A stretch of DNA of 48,688 nt, from the NCBI GenBank assembly GCA_017448985.1, contig JAFSKL010000001.1:1-48688 (forward strand), written 5' to 3'. Source of the DNA: Paludibacteraceae bacterium (GTDB taxonomy: Bacteria > Bacteroidota > Bacteroidia > Bacteroidales > Paludibacteraceae). Shown piece after piece: positions 22,627-31,548 of this stretch (position 1 is the stretch's first letter; each line of letters opens with the position of its first letter). The position numbers and the translations under genes were made by a program. Below the pieces are notes generated by a model. The model saw nothing but the letters and a program-made list of their open reading frames with translations, ran no database searches and was not told the origin of the DNA.

Positions 22627-24471
22627 CTACTCTACCGTCACGGACTTGGCGAGATTGCGCGGCTGGTCCACGTCACATCCTTTGACAACGGCAATGTGGT
22701 AGGCCAGCAGTTGCAGCGGAATGACTGTCAACAAAGGCGTCAGGCACTCTTCGGTCTGCGGCACTTCGATGGTGAAATCGGCAATGCGGCTGACATGCTC
22801 GTCACCTTCCGTCACAATCGCTATCACACGCCCTTCGCGGGCTTTAATCTCCTGTATATTGCTCACCACTTTCTCGTAGGTGCCACAACGGGGAGCGATG
22901 ACCACCACCGGCATTTCCTGGCTGATCAGCGCTATAGGGCCATGTTTCATCTCTGCCGCCGGATAGCCTTCGGCGTGGATATAACTGATCTCTTTCAGTT
23001 TGAGGGCGCCTTCCAAGGCTACGGGATAATTATACCCGCGCCCGAGATAGATGAAGTTCTGCGCATAGGTGAAGGTCTTAGCAAAGTCCGCGATACGCTT
23101 GTTCTGACCGAGTACGCGTTCTATCTTATCGGGTATCTGACCGAGTTCGCGCACAATGCGGAGGTATTGTTCGCCACTCAATGTGCCTTTCTCCCGACCT
23201 ATACACAGCGCCAACATCGTCAGTGCCACCACTTGCGCCGTGAACGCTTTGGTGCTGGCCACGCCTATCTCCGGTCCTACATGTGTATAGCAACCGCTGT
23301 CACTCACGCGAGGTATGGAGGCTCCGACCACATTGCATATCGAGAAGATGAAAGCTCCTTTCTCTTTCGCCAACTGGATAGCCGCTAAGGTATCTGCCGT
23401 CTCGCCTGACTGAGAGATAGCTATCACCACATCGTCACGATTGATCACCGGCTTACGGTAACGGAACTCCGACGAGTACTCCACTTCGACAGGTATCTGC
23501 GCAAACTCCTCGATGGCATACATGGCAATGAGACCGGCATGCCAACTCGTGCCGCAAGCGGTGATGATGATACGTTTGGCATTGAGAAAACGCTCTTTGT
23601 TATCGATAAAGCCGGACAGAGCGATGTTGTCCTGCCGCACATTCACACGGCCACGCATCGAATCTATCAGTGTTCGAGGCTGTTCAAAGATCTCCTTAAG
23701 CATAAAATGCGGATATCCGCCTTTCTCCAACTGGCTGAGCGATAACTCCAGACGCTTGATCTCCGGTGTCTTGGTGACATTATTAATGGTCGTGATATCC
23801 ACATCTTCGCCGATACGCAACGATACCACTTCCTCATCTTCGATATAAATCACCTTGTCCGTATATTCGACTATAGGCGTGGCATCGGACGCGAGGAAAT
23901 ACTCGTTTTGCCCTATCCCGACCACGAGCGGTGATCCTTTGCGGGCAGCGATCAGCGTATCCGGGTGTGTCTTGTCGAGTATAACTATCGCATAAGCGCC
24001 GATGACCTGTTGCAGCGCCAGTTGCACCGCCGTTTTCAGGTCCACATGACGGTTTTCCTGGGTGTATTCAATCAGTTGAATCAGCACCTCGGTGTCGGTG
24101 TCGGACTTGAATGTGTATCCTTCGCCCTGCAAGCCGGCTTTGAGCACCGCATAGTTCTCGATGATACCATTATGGATAATAGCCAGCCGCTCCGACTCCG
24201 AATAATGAGGATGGGCATTGACAGTATTCGGCTCCCCGTGTGTAGCCCAACGGGTATGGGCAATGCCGATGAAACCGCTCGTATCCTTGTCCGCGGAAAA
24301 AGCCTCCAATTCCGCTACTTTTCCTTTAGCCTTATAGACATTGAGCTGTCCTTCAGCATTGATCAGCGCCACACCGGCACTGTCATAACCGCGGTACTCC
24401 AAACGATGCAAACCTTTAATCAAAATAGGATACGCTTTGCGCTGACCTATGTAACCAACTATTCCGCACAT
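22627..24471 (-). CDS. glmS: Glutamine--fructose-6-phosphate aminotransferase
   Basis: 614 aa, full length. It makes glucosamine-6-phosphate, the first committed step to UDP-GlcNAc. N-terminal glutaminase with catalytic Cys2 (MCGIVGYIGQRKAYPILIKG), HTRWATHGEPNTVNAHPH and HNGIIENYAVLK; two SIS domains with ACGTSWHAGL and SQSGETADTLAAI; C-terminal LAKSVTVE. Last gene of the glnN-dapF-dapL-glmS operon, 7 nt after dapL. No ribozyme or riboswitch is seen upstream; control would be through the operon promoter. Confidence 0.98.
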   Translation of the reverse strand: MCGIVGYIGQRKAYPILIKGLHRLEYRGYDSAGVALINAEGQLNVYKAKGKVAELEAFSADKDTSGFIGIAHTRWATHGEPNTVNAHPHYSESERLAIIHNGIIENYAVLKAGLQGEGYTFKSDTDTEVLIQLIEYTQENRHVDLKTAVQLALQQVIGAYAIVILDKTHPDTLIAARKGSPLVVGIGQNEYFLASDATPIVEYTDKVIYIEDEEVVSLRIGEDVDITTINNVTKTPEIKRLELSLSQLEKGGYPHFMLKEIFEQPRTLIDSMRGRVNVRQDNIALSGFIDNKERFLNAKRIIITACGTSWHAGLIAMYAIEEFAQIPVEVEYSSEFRYRKPVINRDDVVIAISQSGETADTLAAIQLAKEKGAFIFSICNVVGASIPRVSDSGCYTHVGPEIGVASTKAFTAQVVALTMLALCIGREKGTLSGEQYLRIVRELGQIPDKIERVLGQNKRIADFAKTFTYAQNFIYLGRGYNYPVALEGALKLKEISYIHAEGYPAAEMKHGPIALISQEMPVVVIAPRCGTYEKVVSNIQEIKAREGRVIAIVTEGDEHVSRIADFTIEVPQTEECLTPLLTVIPLQLLAYHIAVVKGCDVDQPRNLAKSVTVE

Positions 24472-24478
24472 AAAACCA

Positions 24479-25642
24479 TTAAATTTGTTCTTTCATTCGT
24501 TGCAAGGCTTCTATGCAATCCTCGCTTTTGGAGAAGGCCGAGAAGCGCACATACCCTTCTCCCGACGGGCCGAAACCGACACCGGGCGTACACAGCACCT
24601 GACATTGCCTGAGCAAATGGTCAAAGAACGACCACGAATCCCATCCGTGAGGAGACCGGCACCAAATATACGGTGCATTGTCGCCTCCGTAGACCTCGTA
24701 TCCCATAGTCTGCAGCCCGTTTTTGATCAACAGAGCCGTAGCCTTATAGACATCGAGGTTCGCGTGTATACCGGCTTGTCCTTCGGGCGTATAAGTAGCC
24801 AAGGCAGCCCGTTGGGCGATATAGGAGGTACCGTTGTACTTGGTGCACTGCCGCCGCAGCCACATAGCCTGCAAGCCCGTCTCTTTGGGTACCACGGTGT
24901 AGCCGCAGCGCACAGACGTGAAGCCAGCACTCTTACTATAACTCTTTACTTCGATAGCCACTTCCTTGGCTCCCTCTATCTCGTAGATGCTATGCGGGAT
25001 GCCGGGTTGCGAAATATACGCCACATAAGCGGCATCGTAGATGATGATGCTCCCGTTCCGCCGCGCATAATCGACCCATTCTTTCAGTTGGGCATAGGTA
25101 AGCACCGTACCCGTCGGGTTATTGGGAAAACAGAGGTAGATGATATCCGCTTTCTGTTTCGGCAGTTCGGGCACAAAGCCGTTCTCAGCATGACAAGGCA
25201 GGTAGGTAATCGGTCGTCCAGCCATGATAGAGGCATCGGCATAAGCGGGGTAAGTGGGTTCCAGAATAGCCACCTTATTGTCGGATGAGAACAACTCGCT
25301 CAGGTTCCCCAGATCGCTGCCTGCCCCTTCGCCGATAAACACCTCGTGTATGTCCAGGTCGATACCTTTGGGTGTGTACTCGTTGTCGATAATGGCCTGT
25401 CGCAACCATTCGTATCCTTCCTCCAGGCAGTAACCCCGGAAGGTCTCAGCTTGCCCTAATTCGGCCACGGCCTTTTGCATCGCCTGAATGATAGCCGGCG
25501 GCAAAGGACGCGTCACGTCGCCTACTCCCATCCGCAAGAGTTTGTGCTCCGGATGTGCCTCCGTATAAGCCACAGCACGGTCTGTTATCTCCTTGAACAG
25601 ATAGTTCGGCTGCAAGTTCTGATAATGTGTATTCTTGTTCAT
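24479..25642 (-). CDS. dapL: LL-diaminopimelate aminotransferase
   Basis: 387 aa, full length. A PLP-dependent enzyme that makes LL-DAP directly from tetrahydrodipicolinate, the route used by many Bacteroidota. RMGVGDVTRPLPPAI, FIGEGAGSDLGNLSELF, CFPNNPTGTVLTYAQL, YDAAYVAYISQPGIPHSIYE and the PLP lysine in SYSKSAGFTSVRCGY match DapL rather than general aspartate aminotransferases. It lies 8 nt after dapF, so both last steps to meso-DAP are together. Confidence 0.96.
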   Translation of the reverse strand: MNKNTHYQNLQPNYLFKEITDRAVAYTEAHPEHKLLRMGVGDVTRPLPPAIIQAMQKAVAELGQAETFRGYCLEEGYEWLRQAIIDNEYTPKGIDLDIHEVFIGEGAGSDLGNLSELFSSDNKVAILEPTYPAYADASIMAGRPITYLPCHAENGFVPELPKQKADIIYLCFPNNPTGTVLTYAQLKEWVDYARRNGSIIIYDAAYVAYISQPGIPHSIYEIEGAKEVAIEVKSYSKSAGFTSVRCGYTVVPKETGLQAMWLRRQCTKYNGTSYIAQRAALATYTPEGQAGIHANLDVYKATALLIKNGLQTMGYEVYGGDNAPYIWCRSPHGWDSWSFFDHLLRQCQVLCTPGVGFGPSGEGYVRFSAFSKSEDCIEALQRMKEQI

Positions 25643-25650
25643 AGCGCTTT

Positions 25651-26427
25651 CTATAGATTCAACTCCCCTCTAAACACTTCCGTTGCCGGACCAGTCATAA
25701 ACACAGACTTGTCGTTATCGAGCCACTGAATAAAGAGGTCTCCGCCCGGCAGGTGCACCGTCACTTCGCGTTGCGTCAGGCCGTGAAAGATAGCCGCAGC
25801 CACCGAAGCGCAAGCACCCGTTCCGCAAGCCAGTGTCTCGCCCGATCCACGTTCGATCACGCGCACATCCAACTCCTTATCATTACGCACACGCACAAAC
25901 TCCACATTGGTGTCCTCGGGCGGCGTAGATACATCCTCGCGGAAGAACACCGCGTGCGGATTACCCATATCGACGGAGGTATAACCGATAAGATTCCTGT
26001 CTATCTGTACCTCGCTCGGTTTGATGACCGGTTTGCCCATGTTGACCGTCACTTCGTCCACTGTGTCGTGCGAGACATGAACTGTCAGCGTCCTCATTCC
26101 GGCGAGCGTCTCTATCTGCATATGCATATCCCTGCACAAACCACTCTCGTACAAGTATTTGGCCACACATCGGATGGCATTTCCGCACATCTGCGCTTCG
26201 GAACCGTCGGCATTGAAAATCCGCATCCGGGCATCTGCCGTCTTGGAAGGCAAAATCAGCACCAGCCCGTCCGATCCGATACCGAAATGCCGGTCGGAGA
26301 CACGACGAGCCAAGGCTGGGAGATTTGTCTTCGACAACAACTCTGCCACCTGAGCCGGAAAAGCATCGACATACACATAGTCGTTTCCCAAGCCCTGCAT
26401 TTTGATGAACGGCAACACGCTTTTCAT
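25651..26427 (-). CDS. dapF: Diaminopimelate epimerase
   Basis: 258 aa from the ATG at 26427 (MKSVLPFIKMQGLGNDYVYV); the open frame continues into glnN upstream, but this start gives the conserved N-terminus. It converts LL-DAP to meso-DAP for peptidoglycan and lysine. The two catalytic cysteines are in AQMCGNAIRC and ETLACGTGACA. One base separates it from the glnN stop (TGATATG), so the two are translationally coupled. Confidence 0.97.
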   Translation of the reverse strand: MKSVLPFIKMQGLGNDYVYVDAFPAQVAELLSKTNLPALARRVSDRHFGIGSDGLVLILPSKTADARMRIFNADGSEAQMCGNAIRCVAKYLYESGLCRDMHMQIETLAGMRTLTVHVSHDTVDEVTVNMGKPVIKPSEVQIDRNLIGYTSVDMGNPHAVFFREDVSTPPEDTNVEFVRVRNDKELDVRVIERGSGETLACGTGACASVAAAIFHGLTQREVTVHLPGGDLFIQWLDNDKSVFMTGPATEVFRGELNL

Positions 26428-26428
26428 A

Positions 26429-28618
26429 TCAATGGATAAATAACAATTCTCTGTATTTTGGCAGTGTCCACATCTCGTCATCGACGATGAGTTCAAGGGC
26501 ATCGGCGTGTTCGCGTATCTCCGCCATCAGGGGCAGTACATGGTCGTGATAAGCGAGCGCTTTGCTTCGTTCGTCAGGCTGGCGGTTAGCCTTGTGCCGT
26601 GCCTCGGTCATTTGCTCCACGCCATCGAAGATAGCCCCCGAGTGATGCTCTATCTGCTTGATGATGGAGTAGTCCATTTCGTTGAGTGAAGCCACTTCGT
26701 CGGCACTAAAAACCTGCTTGACGGCTAACACATTCTGCAGCAACATCGTCTGGTAGCGCTTGGCGGAAGGCATTACATGATTGATCATCAGATCGCCCAT
26801 TACACGGCTCTCTATCTGCAATTTCTTGACATAGGTCTCCCATTTGACCTCACTACGGCTTCGCAGTTCGGCTTCGTTGAGCACCCCTGTGCGCTCGAAC
26901 ATCTGTACGGACGACGTGCTGAGATAGTTATCGATGATCTTCGGCACACTGGTCTCGCAATCGAGCCCCCGCTGCGCCGCTTCCGCTTTCCATTCGTCGC
27001 TGTAACCGTTACCGTCAAAACGGATGGCCTTGCAGGCGACGATGGTCTTCTTGATGACATCGAACAGAACCCGCTCCTTAGGCTCGCCTTTCTCGATACG
27101 CTTGTCCACTTCGGCTTTGAAGAGCATCAGCTGTTCGGCTACCGCAGCATTGAGGGCCAGCATAGCCGCACCGCAGTTAGCAGACGAGCCGACGGCGCGG
27201 AACTCGAAACGGTTTCCCGTGAAGGCGAAAGGCGAGGTACGGTTGCGGTCGGTGTTATCCAGAAGTATCTCCGGTATATTGGCCACACCGAGTTTCATTT
27301 CCTTCTTCGCATTGATGATGATTGCTTCCTCCGCCTTGGCGTGTTCCAGCTTGTCGAGCACAGCCGTTATCTGCTTGCCGAGGAAGACGGAGATGATAGC
27401 CGGCGGCGCCTCGTTAGCACCGAGACGATGCTCGTTGGTAGCACTGACGATAGATGCTTTGAGCAAACCGTTGTGACGCTGAACGGCCATCAGCACATTG
27501 ACCAAGAAGGTGATGAACTGCAGGTTCTGGTATGGGTTCTTACCCGGGGCAAGCAGGTTAACGCCCGTGTTGGTCTCCAAGGACCAATTACAGTGCTTGC
27601 CGCTTCCGTTGATGCCTGCATAAGGCTTCTCATGGAGTAGCACACGGAAATGGTGTTTCTCCGCCACACGCTCCATGATACTCATGATAAGCAGGTTATG
27701 GTCATTGGCCAAGTTCACATCCTCGTAGATAGGCGCCATCTCAAACTGATTAGGCGCCACCTCGTTATGCCGTGTCCGCACCGGAATACCCGCTTTGAGG
27801 GCCTCGTATTCAAGCTCCTGCATAAACGCCAACACCCGTTTGGGAATAGCTCCGAAATAATGGTCCTCCAACTGCTGGCTCTTGGCGCTATTGTGCCCCA
27901 TCAGGGTGCGCCCGGTCAGCATCAAGTCCGGACGGGCGTTATACAATGCCTCATCTACCAGGAAATACTCCTGCTCCCATCCGAGATTAGCATGCACATG
28001 CTTCACTTGCTTATCAAAGTACGCACACACCTCCCGCGCAGCGTGGCACAGAGCAGCCGTTGAACGGATGAGCGGGGTCTTGTAGTCCAAAGCCTCGCCC
28101 GTATAAGCGACGAACACCGTAGGGATACAGAGCGTGTCACCGATGAGGAAGACAGGAGACGAAGGATCCCAAGCCGAGTAACCGCGCGCCTCAAAAGTGT
28201 TGCGGATGCCACCGCTCGGGAAGGATGAAGCGTCCGGCTCCTGCTGGTACAACGAGTCGCCGCTAAACTCCTCCAACAACGCACCGCTCTTGTCCAACTT
28301 GAAGAACGCGTCGTGTTTTTCCGCCGTACCGCCGGTCAAGGGCTGGAACCAATGCGTAAAATGCGTCGCACCGCGTTCGATTGCCCACTTGCGGATACCG
28401 ATGGCTACGATGTCCGCTATGTCGCGATGAATAGTGCGGCCGTTATCCACATCGTCGAACAATTGGTCCAAAACCTCCTGCGCGATATACTCCTTCATCT
28501 TCTCGCGCGAGAACACATCCCGCGCAAAATAGTCCTTCACTTTCCCTTCCGGAACGGTCACATCGACCGATGTATGCGAAAAAGCAATTTTTAACGCTTC
28601 AAAACGAATATTCCCCAT
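26429..28618 (-). CDS. glnN: Glutamine synthetase type III
   Basis: 729 aa, the typical length of GSIII (about 700-730), far longer than GlnA I. It makes glutamine from glutamate, ammonia and ATP. Motifs: FTHWFQPLTGGTAEKHDAF, DTLCIPTVFVAYTGEALDYK, NLGWEQEYFLVDEALY, AGIPVRTRHNEVAPNQFE, GINGSGKHCNWSL and NRTSPFAFTGNRFEFRAVGS. I chose the ATG at 28618 (MGNIRFEALK); the frame is open further upstream but runs over the promoter. First gene of the operon, supplying the glutamine that glmS consumes. Confidence 0.97.
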   Translation of the reverse strand: MGNIRFEALKIAFSHTSVDVTVPEGKVKDYFARDVFSREKMKEYIAQEVLDQLFDDVDNGRTIHRDIADIVAIGIRKWAIERGATHFTHWFQPLTGGTAEKHDAFFKLDKSGALLEEFSGDSLYQQEPDASSFPSGGIRNTFEARGYSAWDPSSPVFLIGDTLCIPTVFVAYTGEALDYKTPLIRSTAALCHAAREVCAYFDKQVKHVHANLGWEQEYFLVDEALYNARPDLMLTGRTLMGHNSAKSQQLEDHYFGAIPKRVLAFMQELEYEALKAGIPVRTRHNEVAPNQFEMAPIYEDVNLANDHNLLIMSIMERVAEKHHFRVLLHEKPYAGINGSGKHCNWSLETNTGVNLLAPGKNPYQNLQFITFLVNVLMAVQRHNGLLKASIVSATNEHRLGANEAPPAIISVFLGKQITAVLDKLEHAKAEEAIIINAKKEMKLGVANIPEILLDNTDRNRTSPFAFTGNRFEFRAVGSSANCGAAMLALNAAVAEQLMLFKAEVDKRIEKGEPKERVLFDVIKKTIVACKAIRFDGNGYSDEWKAEAAQRGLDCETSVPKIIDNYLSTSSVQMFERTGVLNEAELRSRSEVKWETYVKKLQIESRVMGDLMINHVMPSAKRYQTMLLQNVLAVKQVFSADEVASLNEMDYSIIKQIEHHSGAIFDGVEQMTEARHKANRQPDERSKALAYHDHVLPLMAEIREHADALELIVDDEMWTLPKYRELLFIH

Positions 28619-28670
28619 ACTTTTGACGTTAATTTCAACTTTTAATCCGATTGAATTCCAAAAATCGCGG

Positions 28671-28702
28671 CAAAGGTACTGCTTTTTTTTGAATTGACCA
28701 AA
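28671..28702 (-). promoter_or_regulatory. glnN operon promoter
   Basis: TTTG (complement of 28699-28702), 20-nt spacer with eight A and GCAG, TACCTTTG (complement of 28671-28678). It is close in sequence to the rRNA and tRNA-Lys promoters. Confidence 0.85.
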
Positions 28703-28711
28703 TAAAAACAG

Positions 28712-28740
28712 AAAAAAGTGCTCACGAGGAGCACTTTTTC
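28712..28740 (-). terminator. Terminator of the five-module secreted-protein gene
   Basis: GTGCTC/GAGCAC stem extended by A/T pairs (28712-28723 with 28729-28739), loop 5 nt, T run on both strands. Confidence 0.85.
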
Positions 28741-28745
28741 CAACT

Positions 28746-28778
28746 TTGGCCATTGGCTATTGGCTAATGGCCGTTTTA
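28746..28778. repeat. Period-7 repeat after the five-module secreted-protein gene
   Basis: Copies of ATTGGCT in tandem in the 3' UTR, also forming a GGCCATT...AATGGCC inverted repeat. Confidence 0.75.
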
Positions 28779-28787
28779 GCTAACACT

Positions 28788-31331
28788 TTATCTCACCTGT
28801 ACGCCGAGGATGGTGTAGGTCTTGGCGCCCTTGATGATCAGGACTTGACCGTTGCGCAGCACCTTGACGGCCTTCACACCGTCTGCGGTGTTGCCGATAG
28901 AGGTAGCGGCACTCTCCGTCTTCCACTCACCGGAGTACTTGTCTCCTTCGCCTTTCTCGCTGCTGATCACGAAGTACGGTTTCTCCTCTACCCACTCGAG
29001 GTCCTCGGTTTGTTGAAGAGCTTCACCTTCTTCACCGTTGTTGAAGATGATATGGTCGAACTCCTTCGGGAACTCAATAGAGAGGACTTGATCGTCCTCG
29101 GCTACGATGCCTGCAAGAGCCGGTGCCTGTTTCGGAACGGACATCTCAATGCCCGGCCAAGCGCGGTACGGGATAGGATTCTCACCTTCCATTCGCCAGA
29201 TATAGGCAAGCACTTTCTCCCAACGGGGCTTGTTAACCACATAGATAACAATGTTCTCTTCGGGTGCTTCGTTCTTGTCGATCCAGATGAAGCCTCCGAA
29301 AGCACTCCACTCGTCATTGCCTTCAGGACGGAAGTAAATCGCCTTCTTGCCGGAATGCTCAACATCTACCTTGTACTCGTTCCCTTCGCCTTCCGGATAC
29401 CATGTAACAATCTGGTCTTTCTCCACCTTAACGACCTTGATCGTTTGGTCCACTTCAAGCGTGGTATTGAGGACGAACTCACCTTCCTGATCTGCGTTGG
29501 CAGCGAACTTGAGGTCAGCGGTCAGGTTCTCCGACTTCCACTCGGTCGCGCTGCCGATGAGGTAATAGCCGTCTTCGAGTTCCGGCTCGGGTTCAACATA
29601 GAAGTTACCCAGCACGGTGAAGTCCTTGCCGTCATAGTTAACCACAACGCGGTAGTCGTCCTCAGCCATCGTGAAGCAGATATTGCCATCTTTGTCTTTG
29701 CTCAGTCCGTCGGTTACACTTGTCAGGTCATCGAAGCCCAAAGCGGTGTCCCATGTACCATCCAGCGTAATCTTCAGTTTGTAGTCACCGGCTTTCACTT
29801 TCGGGAAGGTATAGGTCTCCTCCATCACCTTGATGGCAGCCGGATTCCACTCGAGTTCCTCACCTACCAATGCAGCATTACCGGTGATGTAGAACTTCGG
29901 TGCGTCCGGATCAACGGGTTTCACATAGAAGTGTCCGTCGATAACGAAGGCACTCTCGCTAAACGAAATGATGATACTGCCATCCTCGGCCAGCGTGAAG
30001 CAGATGTTGCCGTCCTTATCCTTGGTCACGCCTTCGGGTACGGAAGAGAGACCGTCATAACCTATCCACTGCTTGTCCAGAGTAACCACTTTCAGTTTAT
30101 GGTCACCTGCCTTGAGCTCAAGCGTGGTGCGGATAGAAGTAGCAGGAATCATGTTCGTCTCCCAATCGGTCATCGTACCGGCGATGTAATAGAGCACCTC
30201 AGGTTCCGGATCGGTCTTCGCAAAGAAGTCACCTTCGAGTTTAAATACCACTTCACCGCCTCCGCCGAGTGCGTAGGTCACTTTCACCTTACCGTCTTCT
30301 TTAAGTTTGAAGCCGATATTGTGGTTCTCACCATCAATCAGTCCTTCTGCTTTCTGTGTCAGCGCGTCGTATCCAAGCCAATTCTCGCCAACCACAATCT
30401 TGAGTTGGTAGTCTTGATCGCCCTTGAGACTGAGCTCATAACTGTCTTCGGCGGATTTGATAGCGTCAGCTTTCCATGCTTTCTCCTTGTCGAGACCGGC
30501 ATCCACAACGAGCGCCGAGTCACCGGTGATGTAGAACTTCGGTGCCTCCGGATCAACGGGCTTTACATAGAACTTCTCGCTCTCAATCAAGAAGGCAGCA
30601 CCCTCTCCTTGAATGTAGGTCACTTTGACGTCAGCGGCTTCGGTCAGTTTGAAGCATATATTGCCATCATTGTCACCGCTTACGCCTTCCGGCTTGCGGG
30701 TCAGGTCACTAAAGCCCTTGGCACTCTTCCAGTCACCGTTCTCGGTGATCTTGAGCAGGTAGTCCTGATCAGCTTTAAGCTTGAGCGTGTAACTGTCCTC
30801 GGTCGATTTGATGGCATCAGCCTGCCATTTCTTCGAAACATCGAGACCGGCATCCACAACGAGCGCCGAGTCACCGGTGATGTAGAACTTGGCGGGATCG
30901 GGATCCGGCTCTACGGGTACGAACTTGGACCACTCGCCGGTTACGCCCGGGTCACCCCACACAGCCTCTTCGCTGGTAACGGTGTAGAGGTCGCTGCCAT
31001 CGGCGGGGAATGTCAGATCAGCCGTTTTGGCTCCCCAGTCCTGAATGTCACCTTCTCCGTTAACGCGCACGAAAATGATTTTCTCGTACGAGCCGAGGTC
31101 GAAGTTAGTCGACCAGACGTCTGTTTGTCCTTCTACAGGGTTCATGCGGAGGCCCGGCCACTTGGCATTGGTAACCGTCTCATCACCCTCGCCACTCCAA
31201 GCATAAGCAGCTACAGCCGCACCGTCAGCTTTCCACCAACTTTGGGCCACTTTGCAATAGATAACTCTCTCAGCAGCAAAAGCACCTACTGCGAGAATCA
31301 TTGCTGTCATCAATAGAAAAAATTTCTTCAT
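28788..31331 (-). CDS. Large secreted modular protein with CBM-like ends and five repeats
   Basis: 847 aa with signal peptide (MKKFFLLMTAMILAVGAFAA). Residues ~21-105 and ~695-790 resemble starch-binding CBM26-type modules (WWKADGAAVAAYAW ... WPGLRM; WEKVLAYIW ... YRAWPGIEM). Between them lie five related beta-sandwich repeats of ~100-115 aa from residue ~148, most beginning FYITGDSALV-like and containing DGNICF. Repeats 1 and 2 share a 50-nt identical DNA segment. The C-terminal ~32 residues (KVLRNGQVLIIKGAKTYTIL) match a motif shared with four other sequences in this window and probably act in sorting. No catalytic domain is seen; a glucan-binding surface protein is the best guess. It is monocistronic. 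Confidence 0.85.
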   Translation of the reverse strand: MKKFFLLMTAMILAVGAFAAERVIYCKVAQSWWKADGAAVAAYAWSGEGDETVTNAKWPGLRMNPVEGQTDVWSTNFDLGSYEKIIFVRVNGEGDIQDWGAKTADLTFPADGSDLYTVTSEEAVWGDPGVTGEWSKFVPVEPDPDPAKFYITGDSALVVDAGLDVSKKWQADAIKSTEDSYTLKLKADQDYLLKITENGDWKSAKGFSDLTRKPEGVSGDNDGNICFKLTEAADVKVTYIQGEGAAFLIESEKFYVKPVDPEAPKFYITGDSALVVDAGLDKEKAWKADAIKSAEDSYELSLKGDQDYQLKIVVGENWLGYDALTQKAEGLIDGENHNIGFKLKEDGKVKVTYALGGGGEVVFKLEGDFFAKTDPEPEVLYYIAGTMTDWETNMIPATSIRTTLELKAGDHKLKVVTLDKQWIGYDGLSSVPEGVTKDKDGNICFTLAEDGSIIISFSESAFVIDGHFYVKPVDPDAPKFYITGNAALVGEELEWNPAAIKVMEETYTFPKVKAGDYKLKITLDGTWDTALGFDDLTSVTDGLSKDKDGNICFTMAEDDYRVVVNYDGKDFTVLGNFYVEPEPELEDGYYLIGSATEWKSENLTADLKFAANADQEGEFVLNTTLEVDQTIKVVKVEKDQIVTWYPEGEGNEYKVDVEHSGKKAIYFRPEGNDEWSAFGGFIWIDKNEAPEENIVIYVVNKPRWEKVLAYIWRMEGENPIPYRAWPGIEMSVPKQAPALAGIVAEDDQVLSIEFPKEFDHIIFNNGEEGEALQQTEDLEWVEEKPYFVISSEKGEGDKYSGEWKTESAATSIGNTADGVKAVKVLRNGQVLIIKGAKTYTILGVQVR
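30490..30539. repeat. 50-nt direct repeat, copy 1
   Basis: Identical to 30841-30890; encodes the start of repeat module 2 (FYITGDSALVVDAGLD). Confidence 0.88.
30841..30890. repeat. 50-nt direct repeat, copy 2
   Basis: Identical to 30490-30539; encodes the start of repeat module 1. The two could recombine and delete one module in frame (351 nt apart, divisible by 3). Confidence 0.88.
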
Positions 31332-31409
31332 GATAAATAATGATTTAGTTAATAATGTTAATTAGTACAATTAATTATGATATAATTAGTTGATTGCACA
31401 AAACCGCCG

Positions 31410-31440
31410 CAAAGTTACTGCTTTTTTTTTGAACATGCAA
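31410..31440 (-). promoter_or_regulatory. Promoter of the five-module secreted-protein gene
   Basis: TTG (complement of 31438-31440), 20-nt spacer with nine A and GCAG, TAACTTTG (complement of 31410-31417). The 5' UTR is ~70 nt and A/T-rich. Confidence 0.85.
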
Positions 31441-31447
31441 GAAAAAA

Positions 31448-31482
31448 AAGGAAAAAAGCGCCAAAATGACGCTTTTTTCCTT
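31448..31482 (-). terminator. Terminator of the OB-fold/CBM-like secreted-protein gene
   Basis: Thirteen-bp stem AAGGAAAAAAGCG/CGCTTTTTTCCTT (31448-31460 with 31470-31482), usable in both directions. Confidence 0.85.
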
Positions 31483-31484
31483 AA

Positions 31485-31543
31485 ACTTTGGCTTTTAGCT
31501 ATTGGCTTTTGGCTTTTTTTGCCAACGGCTAACAGCTAACAGC
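31485..31543. repeat. Period-7 repeats after the OB-fold/CBM-like gene
   Basis: Copies of TTGGCTT and of GGCTAAC/AGCTAAC in tandem between stop codon and terminator. Confidence 0.75.
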
Positions 31544-31548
31544 ATATC

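Noticed and set aside
22460..22702. Small open frame bridging the phoA and glmS 3' ends
   Set aside because: Lies within two well-supported genes in another frame.
24472..28670. Riboswitch or glmS ribozyme near glmS or glnN
   Set aside because: The gaps are 1-8 nt inside the operon, and the glnN leader (about 45 nt) is too short and shows no conserved fold.
30490..30890. 50-nt direct repeats as a mobile element or CRISPR
   Set aside because: Only two copies, both coding for the same part of a protein module. No CRISPR array or cas gene is seen anywhere in the window.
28746..31316. Very long open frame (about 856 codons) on the plus strand opposite the five-module secreted-protein gene
   Set aside because: It is the mirror of a gene with a clear signal peptide, repeats, C-terminal motif, promoter and terminator. 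The plus-strand product has no family features and begins in the terminator region.
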